From Halichondria panicea (taxonomy: Eukaryota; Porifera; Demospongiae; Suberitida; Halichondriidae): DNA of 64,000 bases. The position numbers were made by a program, and so were the translations under genes. Each line of letters starts with the position of its first letter. The first letter of the stretch is position 1. Below, one piece after another: positions 22,201-33,589 of the stretch. The notes under the pieces were generated by a model. That model did not search any database and had not been told where the DNA came from. It worked only from the letters and a program-made list of their open reading frames with translations. The stretch lies in contig NC_087378.1 of assembly GCF_963675165.1 (NCBI RefSeq), positions 6,861,073-6,925,072 of the forward strand, written 5' to 3'.

Positions 22201-24448
22201 CCATTTCGTTGCACAATGTTCGCGGAATGACTGCTTACCGGAAGCCACGCCTTTAAATATTTGCACGATAGCAGGTAATTCTAATTAAAGAATAATTTTC
22301 GTGGACTTAATTTTCGTATAGAATTCTAACCCACGAAATCCGCGAAAATTAAGCCCCTCGAACATTTCGCGCTATACGGTATACTCATTTAGTGTCCAAG
22401 GTAGTATACTCACAGATCACCCCCTCCCCTTCCCCTCGCACACAGTGACCAGGAGATGGTACACTCTATAATGGAGAGGTTGGGCCAGTTCCACTGTGTG
22501 AAGACAGTGTGTGAGAGCACGAGTCACGTGGTGTGTGGCAGCCCTAGACGAACAGTCAACGTCCTCTCAGCCATTCTACGAGGCTGCTGGATAGTCAGTC
22601 TAGACTGGGTAAGGACACATGGAATATATAAAGTTTATTATCATACCAAATACCTTTGCCAATTGGGGAACAAAGGATTTGGTATTATACTAAGGTGCCT
22701 TTGTTGAGGGTTTTGTACACATAGTGACTGTCCTTTATATTGCAGTTGACGTACACATAGTGACTGGCCTTTATATTGCAGTTAGTGACTGGCCTTTATA
22801 TTGCAGTTAGTGACTGCCCTTTATATTGCAGTTGACCTTTCTTCAGGGATGGTTAAAAGAATGTTCCACTATTTAATTACTGGTATGTACTTGTCCCCTC
22901 CCTCCAGGTGATGAAGAGTCTGGAGTGTGGTTCTTGGGTCTCAGAGGAGCCCTATGAAATGACCTCCTCATTTCCTGCAGCTAAATACTACCGTCTCCAA
23001 CGAAATGCCTCCTTTGCTATGTACCATCCAGGGCTGTTTAGGGGGTGTGGCTCTGTGTTCCTTGCCAGCGGGACTTCCCCACCCACTCAACAGCTGGAGA
23101 CCTTGCTGACACTGGGGGGTGGAAAGGTGAGGGGGGTCAACTTGAGATATGGCGACCTTTACTTAACGAGGAAATAATTGATTGTTAATAATGAACCACA
23201 ACACAGACTACAAGTATGGCATTTTGTTCACACGTAGACGGTACAGTAATGTACAGTCTGTAACTCCTTAAACTTAAATGCTAGAGTGTGCCTATACGTC
23301 TATGCACCTTCTAAGAGTACTTATTTCAAGTAGCTGGGTACTCCTTTAGTGCCTGCTCCATTTATTATCTTGGTTACTCTTTTAGTGCCTGCTCAATCTC
23401 TTATCTGTTTGGTTCTTGAGTCAGTGTATCTATTCTCCCCCCCCCCCCCCCCCCCCAGGTGACCACTTCTCACCGGAAGGCTGATGTGTGTGTGGGCTCC
23501 AAGAGCTGGAGCAACACTGTCAAGAGTGTGTCTGAACAGTGGATACTAGGTAGGTTGCTATGACCACAGAAAGACCTTATCCATGCATAGATATTTGCTG
23601 TGTGTGTTTTAGAGCTGTAAGTAGAGTGGTTGCCAGTTCTACTAACAGCACGTACCTTTACAAGCTCTTTCTATAGACTCAATTCACCTTTCCTAGACTT
23701 ACAGTCCTAGCTGTGGGTAGCTATAGAGTAGGTCAGTCTGCATGGTCATTGCATGTACTGCTCTGTTCACGTACGCATACCTAGTGTTCCCCTCTGTGTA
23801 TATAGATCTATCAGTTCGTGTATTGCCGGACATAACATTCTCTTTTTTTACACTGAGGCTAGCATTATTTTTACCTACATTTAGCCATGCTATTAAAATA
23901 CTATCACTGAGCGAGCGCATTAGGTGGTTATACTTTAGTTCTGGGTACTCTACTACAGGCCACAGGGTAACTCCATGGGGATTATACTGCACAATGAAAC
24001 AGCCAGTGGCCCTGGGATTTCCCCCTGTTGCTCGTATGATACAGCTGATGTGGTCTATCCTGTGACTAATGGACAAGCACTTGTAGGCCTTGCATTTTAC
24101 CACAGATCTTATGACTTTGCATGTACCCACACAGTACAGTCTACATGTATGTACCTTTTGGTGACGTTAATTCTAATTTTCACTATTCAGTCTATTTTTT
24201 TCATGAGTACCTAACAATGCATATAATGTGCACATCTTCTATCTATGTATTTGCAAACCTCTTTGGAAACCAACTGATTATTGTGTGCCTGCATAATTAT
24301 TTGGGTATCTATAAGGAACATTGTGTTACGTGTTACTCCACATTGCACACACCTGCACACAGACTCAATTTCCGCCCACTCACTCCTCTCGGTTGAAGAC
24401 TACCTCCTTGACGCCCCCACTACACGAGAAGCCAGTCCTGAACTTTGA
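19227..24448 (+). CDS. MCPH1: Microcephalin, three-BRCT chromosome-condensation protein
   Basis: The first two exons add about 85 acidic residues before the N-terminal BRCT, which reads VFVEVRSGT, DVTHMVFKDGKQST, LVSPLWLDACKRA. The family motif RMKSMQPKPL follows. A long exon (20841-21470) is low-complexity Ser/Thr/Lys-rich. The C-terminal BRCT pair reads LVLTSVHTSDQEMV, TTHVV-like TSHVVCGSPRRT, RGCWIVSLDWV, WVSEEPYEM, then SSPPV-like GTSPPTQQL and SVSEQWILD. The last exon at 24363-24448 gives DSISAHSLLSVEDYLLDAP, matching the family end. MCPH1 binds gamma-H2AX and restrains condensin II in the nucleus. One intron (21760-21869) appears to be GC-AG, and several introns hold foldback elements. 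Confidence 0.92.
21079..21265 (+). repeat. 51-bp coding repeat in MCPH1
   Basis: About three and a half copies of a 51-bp unit encode GTGSTEANTKSTPSSAS-like 17-residue repeats in the disordered linker between the first and second BRCT domains. The low-complexity composition suggests slippage and not a folded domain. Confidence 0.85.
21504..21641. mobile_element. Foldback MITE in an MCPH1 intron
   Basis: Arms of about 30 bp (GGCATATACGGCACCGGATG at 21521-21540 and its complement at 21605-21624, extending outward) are almost perfectly complementary around a 62-base loop. GGGAAGGG sits on both sides (21504-21511 and 21634-21641), consistent with an 8-bp target duplication. It lies in the intron after the repeat-rich exon. 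Confidence 0.65.
22144..22381. mobile_element. TA-flanked MITE, 238 bp, in an MCPH1 intron
   Basis: The element starts TACCGTATAGCGCGAAA and ends TTTCGCGCTATACGGTA, a perfect 17-bp terminal inverted repeat. TA at both edges is consistent with a Tc1/mariner-type TA duplication. Internally it shares AAGCCACGCCT with the element at 49059-49267. No transposase is encoded. Confidence 0.85.
22722..22833. repeat. Short tandem repeat made of splice-acceptor-like units
   Basis: About four copies of a unit containing GTGACTGgCCTTTATATTGCAG follow each other in the intron before the exon at about 22908. Each copy ends in a pyrimidine-containing tract plus CAG, so each resembles a 3' splice site. Confidence 0.75.
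23437..23456 (+). repeat. Poly-C run serving as a polypyrimidine tract
   Basis: Twenty consecutive C residues lie directly before the AG acceptor of the MCPH1 exon that starts with GTGACCACTTCTCACC. The run is likely to be length-variable and prone to sequencing error. Confidence 0.8.
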
Positions 24449-27400
24449 ACTCTTGAGGTCAGACTCACACTATACCACCAAACTCATCTTATACAATTTT
24501 TACGTGTCAATAGATTTTGTGTCAAATTATTAGTTTATTAAGAAAGCCTATTATTTAAAGAAATATTACGTCACTTTGCCTTTACCTCACCTAGAGCTTG
24601 TCATCTATAAATTATTAGCAATGATACGTACATATTAATCATAGCAATTATCAAATAATAATGTCTGTATACCTCAACTTCTGAATCAGCATGTATATAC
24701 ATGTAATGTACTTGTGCCTTGCACTGAGCCTCGGGCATGCACAGAAAGTAACTAGCTAGTTGTCAATTATGACCATTGACTAACCTCAGCATGTGTCTGT
24801 GGGTGGTTGTGTTGCACGTAAAGGAATTGTGTTCAGCTAATGCAAGCCATGAAAAACTTTTGTACACACAGTTTTTGTACACACTTGATAGTGTGTTCAG
24901 CGTATTAACCTCAGCGTGTGCCTTGTAAGTACTTGTGTTTAGCTGCCTGGCCTCTGCTACCACGGTGGCTCACCAATACTACCCCAACACTCTTGAGATA
25001 TCAACCACTCAGACAGCCTGTGTTTGTAAGCAATCATTCATTGTGCCCTCGCTACACACTGGTCGGGATTTGGTTAACCATTTGAGCCCACAGTAGTAAG
25101 CAAACTCATTCGAATCAATTCCCAGTTGGGACATTTTACAACTCAAAGGTGTCCACAATCCCTCACAGTATCAACTACAATTCTCTTCACAATGAAGTGG
25201 CTAGGCTGTGAGACCAAGAAACCATAGCTCTGTGAATCCCCCTGTTACCCCATTGTACTTGAGACGTGGTCAACGGTGGTTGACAGTCATTGTTCAAATC
25301 AAAACTAGTGAGGTTGAAGTGTGGTACCGTTATCAGCATGACTGAGCTGGCAAGATGCAGCTTGTTACGGTTTTGGTCTTATCGTGTGTTTGAGAAAGTG
25401 CATAATCATGCCAGCCACTGTTTATCTGTTGTCACACCTGCGGCATGTTTATGGCAGACAAACAGCTGCAGCAGCGGGTTGTTGTCACCATTAGCTATAC
25501 CTTGAACGGGTTAAGAATGCTTTAGTGGGTGTCTCGCTCTATAAGGAAACCCAACCTGCTAAAATGTTTTTGTAGTACTTTGTAGTACTCAGATAGATCT
25601 CTGTTTTTGAGCATTGGTGGTAGGCATATGGAACCAAGGCAACCGTTATAAGGATGGTGGTCCCATGGCCAATGAGAAAAATACGATTTTACCATACAGA
25701 TGGTTTATGCAAATATTTTTAATTGCAATATTGTGGGGTACAAATTACTACCGATTACAATCTTTCTGTAGTATGGTTTTACTATTGAAAACGGCGATAG
25801 CCTTTTAAGTATTGGTGACATCACAGACATTAAGCGGTTAGCCACCAGTGACCGCCACCCTTAATGGGGGAACCCTGACTCTGTTCAGGCCTAACCATTC
25901 AGTCATGTGTCTGCATGCAGGTCACCTTTATGGCTATCTGTATGTCCCCCAGACTTATCACGGAATCTGGTCGGCAAATATGGTGTTGTCACATCTTGGT
26001 GGTGAGAAACAGCTTTGCCTGAGGCTGATAGGGCAGTGGTCCACCTGACAGTCTACACAACAAGAGGCAGATAGGAAACCGTGGCAACGTTCCGGGTCAG
26101 GATCATTTATCACTAGATTTCAGTGATTGTCCATGCTCATTAGTGCCTTTGCCCAAGACCGCTTGTTCTAGACAGCTGATTGCTCCTAATAAAATTAGGA
26201 ATGTAAACTGAGTCAGCTGATTCACTTTGATCAAGACTGCCGGGCAAACCACTAATTGACTTACGCCCAGTGAACTACAGCTGATGTGTGTGCCCAGGCG
26301 ATCATAAGATAGTGGTTGCCACAATTTTAGGGGACATTTGGGACGTTGTAAATAGCAGATGTGTGACATGTACTAGTTCCATTTTGTTCAATATAATAAT
26401 ATAAAGACCGACAGTCTATAAAGGAAATGTGGCTTCATTCCATATACCGAGTCTTAGCTGTCTAAGTCCTATTCTGATGTGGTTTGGACGGAATTGAAAG
26501 TACTAATAAAAGGTAGTATAGTCCCTTGGAGATGTACAGCACAGTGTGTTTGTGTCAGGTGATGTTTATCAAATCCACTCAAAAGTTGTACCACAACCTC
26601 TTGAAAACCTCTTAGGTCTTGCACAGATATGATAACATCACGCACTTAAACTACAACTGTGGTTACTCTGTGTGGTGCATAGAGAAAATCACCCCTGCTT
26701 CTGAAAGCAGCTACAAGGAAATTCAAACATGCACAGACAGCCAATAACATATTTTTTTGCAGTGCAAATTATTATTATTATGGGTTACTGTTCTTACAGT
26801 TTATTGTCACCATGGCAGCATAATTGCATTGTATCCTGTTTAAGACTTTAGAATGAATACAGTTTACTCTCTAAAATGCTGACATGATAATACATTGTTT
26901 ACTGTGCTGTATGTAGCAGAGCTGATGCTTACTTTACCACTAGACCACTAAGTATGGTGTAACTTTTAATTAGGTCCTTTTTTCCCGAAAATTACTGAGA
27001 ATTCTTTATATATTCTCTCTCGTTGCATTGCTTGTAATACACATCACATGCTAAAAGAACCTCATACCAAATGTCTTGTGACAAAATAGTATTGTATAAA
27101 ACAAAGCCATCTTGAAATCCTGGAATTCCAACCAAGAGAGCTGTATAATGGGATAGCATGGGAATAATGCAATGCCTAGCGATCGTGCCTGGGGCATTTG
27201 GCTGGTGTTGCAGCTGCACATGCCCTAGAGCTATTGTTTGTGGTCCCAACACTCATTGCACGTGCTGAGTGATAACATGCCACATGAGAGTAGGCATTAG
27301 CTATCAATATAGTCCACATTAGGGAATGGTTTACCACACACATAGTAGCGAGGGACCTCTAGGCACTCGCAGTGTGTAAAATTTGAAAGGCTTCTTAGCG

Positions 27401-28781
27401 CCTGGGATAGTGTGTACTAGAGTATATGCATTCTGTAGCTGCCATAATTTTATATAATCTGGCCTATTTTTAGACCAAAAATGTTGTTCTGTTTGTTTCT
27501 TAACTTTCACTCAACCCTTGTTATTTATTAATAGTATGATAGCCATGCTTAAGTATCAGCTGCTTAATCAGCTGCGTGCATATTTCCCCTGATGTATTCA
27601 TGGATAGTTGGGTCGCTTTACATTTCCTAAAAGTGGGCGGACACCTCTGATCCGTTAGTCTGAGCTCACCTGTCTTGAATATCTTGAATAAAGCATGATT
27701 TTGATAAGGTGACCTAGTTACCCGCGTAATGCTTACCGCCAGATCTGATAAGAGTTGTTTAGGTTTGCTGTGTTTTGGACACTGAATTTCTTCCACATAT
27801 TCACACAGTACCCACAGTAATGCAGAGAGTGACCCTTTCAAAGCATATGACTTATTAAGAAGACACCCAAGTCACAATCTGTACAGTAAACAGCCCTGCA
27901 GACAGGAGTACTGCATAAGACAGATTACTATGGTTTCTGCATTATCACTGCAATATTCTCATCCCATAGGAAGTTATCCATAATATATATACACAGCTGC
28001 CCCTTCTGGGAACTAGAGGTGCAGAATTGTTGCCTAAAAAAAGTGGCAAAGTAGAGTAGCTACCTGCATTATAATTGGAGGTCTGTATTTTTTTAAACAA
28101 TTTAATTTTCTCTTCAATACGGATTTCTTTGAAATTTTGAATGCAGATCTTCGATTAGATTGTTATTTTATTGCATGCCTTTGTCTGACCACAACTAAAC
28201 TGGGTGTGTCAAGAATTTTATCAGTGGAGATCAGCCCAATCCAGACTCGTTCAAAAATCAAACAATAGACCTCATCACATGTACAGCTGGGATTTGAGCA
28301 TGAGTGACCTATCTGATTTTTTTAAGTGGATTGTAAGAGGACTGGGGTTGCATATCAAATGGTGATAATTAGCTCAATTAGGTCACCTTCTGTAAACAAA
28401 GGCTGCATACACAGCATTCTCGTGGCTGGCACCAACAACAGCTGATTCAAGGTTTCCACCTACCGAATACTGTGTAGTTTTCAACAATTATAAGTTTCTT
28501 TTGTATAAAACACAAAAAGTTACAAACGTTTAATAAGTGATTCTCATAAAAATATAATACAGCTGGTGATTGCACACACTTAACAACAGAAAATAATTAA
28601 ACAAAAATGATTCTTTGAAGGACATTAAGTGGGGAATACAAACATTTGGGGTAACAAGACTATCAACATAAAAAATACCTGTGTCATTAGACCTACTATT
28701 GTAGTGAAAACCAATAGAGTCAGTTACTACATGTGCCCATATTTGACAGAGTTGAGAGTCCCTTGAGATCTCCCGATAAAG
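24449..28781. other. Gene-free 4.3-kb stretch between MCPH1 and Sox
   Basis: No exon series, RNA gene, terminal repeat or known domain was found on either strand; the open frames here are short and unlike any family I know. It is by far the longest gap in the window. The right end (about 28450-28781) should be Sox 3' UTR and the left end MCPH1 3' UTR. The middle is less AT-rich than most spacers and holds scattered AACAAAG strings, which resemble Sox binding sites (for example near 28395). It may contain distal regulatory sequence or noncoding transcripts; neither can be shown by eye. Confidence 0.45.
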
Positions 28782-30455
28782 TTAGTAATAGTACACACCA
28801 CCAGCATTGTCCTGTTGGCCGTGTGGGGAAAGGTCAGCTGTGGGCATCGAAGCATAGCGTGTTGGAGCATACCCAACCTCGACAGGGCTGGTCGATCCCA
28901 TTCGGGCATTTGGTGGCATAGTCAACACAGTCTCTTTCTTAACTGCATCAATGTAAGAAGGGTGACCCTCTCCGGGGTGCATTATGGCCGTGCTGTAACT
29001 TTGTCTTGAGCTTGGAGAGTCATTGAAATGAGATAGAGTGGTGGCAGTAGAATTGTTACCAACTGCTGTTGACGGCGCAGCATAATAGGAATAGCCGGAA
29101 ACTTCATCTGCAGTGGGTGAGTGTTGTGCCCCAGCATATGAGTACCTGCCTCCAGCTGCATAGTGCTCGTAAGTGGGAGGAAGTGATGGTGAAATGTCAT
29201 ATCCTGGTCCATTGCTTTGGAGACCATCAGCCGGGCTCTGGGGATAGTTCTGCTGCAGAGGGTAGCTGGGCATGTGGGGAGAGTGGTTCTCTGGTGTACG
29301 TACAGACTCGACGCTGTCTGGTTGCACAAAACCATCGGCACTTGGAGAAGTTAGTGGTCTGTTAGATATATTTGAGTGTTCGGACCCGAGAGATTCTGTT
29401 CTTGTCATCGGTATAGAGCGAGTGAAAGTGTTCAATGATGGAGATGTAATGTATGGAGAGCATGGTGGAGTTTCAATGTACGTTCCAACTGCTACTGGAT
29501 ACGCTGAGCCAGGGGTGGAGTCAAAGCTGAGTTGCCTAACAGTGGCTGTTGGTTGTGGAGTGACAATACCCTCAATGGGTGTGAAACTTGATTTTTCAGA
29601 ATCGGTTGGGGTATCAATAGTGCAGTTCAGCTCAGAATCTTGTTGTGGTAGTCCAGTAGTTGGAGATGAACCATCGCTCCTGGTGTATGCTTCACCGTGG
29701 TAAGCTTGGTTAGCCGCGGCAGCACCTTGGTAACCCGGCCAGTAGTAGTAGTTGCTGTATAACGAGCCTGGGTAGCTATAAGGGTTCATGTAACCAGCCG
29801 GATATCTGTACGAATAGGGGTAGCTGCTCGTATCAGAAGCTCCTTCAGAGGTGGGATACCTGTACAAACTGGAAAAGTTTGCTTGTGCCTGAGCTTGTGT
29901 CTGATTGTAGAGCATGGACTGTGCAGACATTCGCTGTTGTTCCTTCACCATGTGAATTCCACCACCTACAATGTTCTGGCTTGGACCGGGAACAATTCTA
30001 GCTGGCACCGATTTCATACTACCGAAAAATCCACTCTTGTGTGCGAGTTCGAACTTGTTTCGTCTTCTTGGTCGATACTTATAGTCAGGGTGCTCCTCCA
30101 TCAATTTGCTTTTGAGTTTTTCGGCTTCTTTCCTGTACGGCAGCTTCTCATCTTCTGTCATTGCTTTCCAAGTGTTGCCCAGACGTTTGCTCAGCTCAGT
30201 ATTGTGCAGCCTAGGCTCTCTCTCAGCAAGTCTTTTTCTCTCTACCGAGGACCAGACCATAAATGCATTCATAGGTCTCTTGATTCTTTTGGGCTTGTTG
30301 TTTTTGCCCTGAGGCTTGCCAGTCTTGCAGTCTGCTGTAGGAGTGTTCTCAACTTCTTCTTCATGATCTATCACCTCGTTTTTTATCCCCACAGCAATTG
30401 TCAGCTCGTTGCTGGGCGAAGGAGAACTTTGCTGCATCTGCTCCATTGATTGCAT
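28782..30455 (-). CDS. Sox-family HMG-box transcription factor
   Basis: A single 557-residue frame carries an HMG box at about residues 57-135: [34 protein letters not shown], then [21 protein letters not shown] is diagnostic of Sox proteins, which bend DNA at AACAAAG sites in the nucleus. ERKRLAE plus HNxELSK and the RRR end point toward the SoxF/SoxC side more than SoxB, but the group is uncertain. Residues 170-557 are Tyr/Ser/Pro/Thr-rich ([20 protein letters not shown] and similar) and probably form an activation domain. The gene has no introns. A TATA box and an inverted CCAAT box lie about 150-170 bp upstream of the ATG. It is flanked downstream by the 4.3-kb gene-free region. Confidence 0.93.
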   Translation of the reverse strand: MQSMEQMQQSSPSPSNELTIAVGIKNEVIDHEEEVENTPTADCKTGKPQGKNNKPKRIKRPMNAFMVWSSVERKRLAEREPRLHNTELSKRLGNTWKAMTEDEKLPYRKEAEKLKSKLMEEHPDYKYRPRRRNKFELAHKSGFFGSMKSVPARIVPGPSQNIVGGGIHMVKEQQRMSAQSMLYNQTQAQAQANFSSLYRYPTSEGASDTSSYPYSYRYPAGYMNPYSYPGSLYSNYYYWPGYQGAAAANQAYHGEAYTRSDGSSPTTGLPQQDSELNCTIDTPTDSEKSSFTPIEGIVTPQPTATVRQLSFDSTPGSAYPVAVGTYIETPPCSPYITSPSLNTFTRSIPMTRTESLGSEHSNISNRPLTSPSADGFVQPDSVESVRTPENHSPHMPSYPLQQNYPQSPADGLQSNGPGYDISPSLPPTYEHYAAGGRYSYAGAQHSPTADEVSGYSYYAAPSTAVGNNSTATTLSHFNDSPSSRQSYSTAIMHPGEGHPSYIDAVKKETVLTMPPNARMGSTSPVEVGYAPTRYASMPTADLSPHGQQDNAGGVYYY

Positions 30456-30603
30456 AATTGTTCTTGTGTCTTCTGTGCAGAGAAGCCTGCGAAGTGCTTG
30501 TAAATGGCTTGTAGATCGAAAAGTTGTAGTTGCAGATTTAGGAAGCTCAAAAGCTCAAAGCGAAGTTCGAGAATATAGCTACACAGCTTTGAGAACTTAA
30601 TGG

Positions 30604-30627
30604 TTTTATAGCTTGCAGGAAGCCAAT
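30604..30627 (-). promoter_or_regulatory. TATA box and CCAAT-type element of the Sox gene
   Basis: On the minus strand the sequence reads ATTGGCTTCCTGCAAGC then TATAAAA (30604-30610). The ATTGG at 30623-30627 is an inverted CCAAT box. The TATA box lies about 150 bp upstream of the Sox ATG, which predicts transcription starting near 30575. Confidence 0.55.
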
Positions 30628-30808
30628 AAAAAAGAATATGGCATGCAATAGCTGCAAATAGCATAATTAATTATGCATATGGCCATGCAGGCATAGCGCA
30701 TGCACTTCAATCATAACCGCGGCTTTATATAGAGAGTACAATAGACCAGTACAGTAAAGTGCCAGAAAAGATTTATACACTGGAAAATGTTGTGTGAAAT
30801 AAATAATA

Positions 30809-33363
30809 TTAAATGTCACTATGGAGGTTCTCTAATGCTAGCAGCACCCATGCAGTCTTCCATGGCTTTCCCACTCGTATATTGGCAACTGCCTCCTCTC
30901 TTGAGAACCACCTCCTCTGTCTATTACCTGTACGAAGGAACAAACGATTGAGACTTCAATTTCAATCATTATCATAAAATATTGGCTATTAATTTTGGCA
31001 AGAACACTATTCTACAATTAGCCTACTAATTGTACAATCAATTAGCATGTTTTGTATTTTTATACTAATATTATTTTCTCAAGTTGATAATGTTTTGCAA
31101 GACTGAAACCAGAACTGTTACAGAATGTACCTACTGTGCTGTGATTTGCATCTCACTTGGAAGTTTGGGACAAATAGTAAATGGCAAAACAAACCATTTG
31201 AGACACAAGTGTGGCCCTTACAATAATTTTTACAAACACAGTACAGTCAGTAGAAGATTGTGCAGACACCCAGCCAGACTAACTCACATTTCTCCATGTC
31301 CTGCCATTTATCCAACTCTTTAGTCACCACCATAGTAAACAATTTCGTTCTTGTTTTTTTGACAGAATACTGTGAGACAATAAAGAGAGAAGAAAAGGAG
31401 CTTTAATAAACCAGATTGTACAATGGATGGACAGCTATAGACAACGGTCATTGTACAGGCCTACAGTGAAGGGATTGGGCCTAGTGTGTACTTCTACTAC
31501 ACACAGACAATTAGCTCCATTTTTTCATGCTTACTACAGAGCAGACAATATGGATTCATAATTATAATGCAGGTAAGCATAGATTGTATACTAACAAAAA
31601 AACAACCATTATCATGTAATAATTATAATCGGTACATGCAGCTTAATTACGGTTCGTGTTGTGTACAGTTTTGAGCAATGCCACCCACACAAGTTATCAC
31701 TACCACAACTGGCGACAATCATACAGTGCCACCTGTCTACTACGAACTGCACACAGAGAGCATTCATCGTAATATATTCGGTAAAGCTGATTCGTGAGTA
31801 GATAAAATCACCTCTGTTACTACGAGATATTTCTAGCACTGTTATATATGGTTATGCTCTACTCATGTAGTGATAAGGGATAAACAAGGGCTCCCACTGC
31901 ATGCATGCTGCATCATGCTATCTCAGTGGTGACAGATTGCATCTACTAAGCCAACTAATGGTGACCCTTGTGTAGCTATTGGTAACCAACATGGTAAAAC
32001 ATGTGCAATACAGCAACTCCCCTAAATTTGCCATTTCCCAAGCTTTATTATTGGTCCTAATTGAACCAGAAAATGTTCTTGGATTCTAAGAAACTATGTA
32101 AAAGAGCTCACCATTGGACCCCATGCACTAAAGCTATAATATATACAGCTCTACCAATTTAGGGCATCAACTACATGCATAATTATGCTGATCTGGTTCA
32201 CCTATAGGAAGGATATGGGACAAACGCACACATTAGTCACATAAACGGTTGAACCCTTGTGACTCACACATGAGTTTAAATTATGGGATGCTACGAAAAG
32301 ATACTCAAAGGTCACTAATAGTGAAATTGCATATTCAGTTGGTAGCCGGAGACGGATATTACTATAGATGGCAGCTAAGTATCCACAAGTCATTGTCCAC
32401 ATAGCTCTATATTGTACTATAATTATGTGCTTATATGGCTAGGAAATGAGTGATTCCCTATTCCCCTGGGTAGTACAGCTAGCAAGATTTTAGTGGAGTG
32501 GCTAAAGCCTATTGTTTCTACAATAGGAAATACTCACCATTATAGTACCAGTTTCAATAGGCCAAACAAGAAGTGCACTGTGCATAAGCTGTCACTAGTG
32601 TAACAGAGGGACTGTGCATAAGCTGTCACTAGTGTAACAGAGGGATAGCTATAAAAATAGTCACTCAAGATAAGGGAACTGCAAACTCACAAATAATAAT
32701 AGTGATTAGAGTGCTTACATCGAATGTTCCTAAGTACTCCAGTATCGTCCCCTCCACCCCTGCCTGTGTGAGTGGAGGTTGTATTATTGCACACACATGT
32801 CACTAGAATGTCCAAAATGGCCAAGATCGATCATCAGCTATACAAACGGAAATCAGGGAATTGTGCCACTAGTATTGATGATGGTGCTGTATATATATAC
32901 ACAGCCTATAAGGAGATTCATGTACCATACTTACTGACCACACCCACCTCTTCATTAGCCTCTCTGAGTGCAGTCTCTTCAAACGTCTCCCCAGGTTCGT
33001 ACCCTCCACCCGGGATCGTCCACACGTCCAGGCTCTTAGCAGTCACCAACAGCATCTGATAATGAGTGTAACGATGGGACAGTGAGTATACAGTATACAG
33101 TGTATGTGCATGTGGATTATTACTTATACTGCGATAATAATTATTATTTATTTATATGGGGAGCAATGTGGTGAAATCATAGGGAAATTCGATAAATGAC
33201 GAACTTCTTCTTTCCGAGTATCCCTGAAGCAAACAACGTCTGCTCTGAGTCTATACCCATCAACGGCGTCGTACACTCTCATTTGACCGTGTCGGTCAGA
33301 CTTCAGGATATGAGTGTCACCATTACACCCGGCCACTGTGGACTGAGCCTGTGATCCGTTCAT
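30809..33363 (-). CDS. NUDIX hydrolase, diphosphoinositol polyphosphate phosphohydrolase-like
   Basis: Exons lie at about 33163-33363, 32945-33056, 32723-32767, 31289-31366 and 30809-30940. They read MNGSQAQSTVAG, RVYDAVDGYRLRADVVCF, LLVTAKSLDVWTIPGG, the complete Nudix box GGGYEPGETFEETALREANE followed by EVG, VEGTILEYLGTFD, RTKLFTMVVTKELDKWQDME and RQRRWFSREEAVANI. Order and spacing match NUDT3/NUDT4-type enzymes, which hydrolyse diphosphoinositol polyphosphates and Ap6A-like dinucleotides with Mg. The R-x-R-W-F motif near the C-terminus is typical of that group. The introns between the last exons are long (0.4-1.3 kb), unlike most neighbours. It is divergent from the MORN-repeat gene, 226 bp away. 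Confidence 0.85.
32577..32644. repeat. 34-bp tandem duplication in a NUDIX-gene intron
   Basis: The unit ACTGTGCATAAGCTGTCACT plus AGTGTAACAGAGGG occurs twice, perfectly, at 32577-32610 and 32611-32644. It is a recent tandem duplication with no coding role. Confidence 0.9.
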
Positions 33364-33589
33364 TCTCCTACAAGGGTGGATATCATATCTAGCAAAACAG
33401 AATCTTATGTCTTACCAACACAGAAGTGATCTCAGCCACAAAACAGTCTTCATAGAGATTTACACGTGGAGAGAGTCACGCCCACATCATATTTTGTATT
33501 GTTGTGGTAAAGATCGTTGATATTTCCATAATTATTGTCATGGAAACTGTTTAGCTAGGCTGTGTGCATAAAATAAAAAACAGTAAAAG
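33364..33589. promoter_or_regulatory. Divergent promoter between the NUDIX and MORN-repeat genes
   Basis: Both start codons face away from this 226-bp segment. A run of ATAAAATAAAAAACAG precedes the ATG at 33590. No further motif stands out. Confidence 0.4.

Noticed and set aside
23699-24214. Frames of up to 143 codons on both strands in the last MCPH1 intron
   Set aside because: No domain, no splice partners and opposite frames overlap; best read as intron.
25080-25140. Possible tRNA B-box near ATTCGAATCAATTCCC
   Set aside because: No matching A-box or cloverleaf stems could be drawn around it.
29272-30449. Plus-strand frames of 143 and 188 codons
   Set aside because: They are antisense shadows of the Sox coding region.
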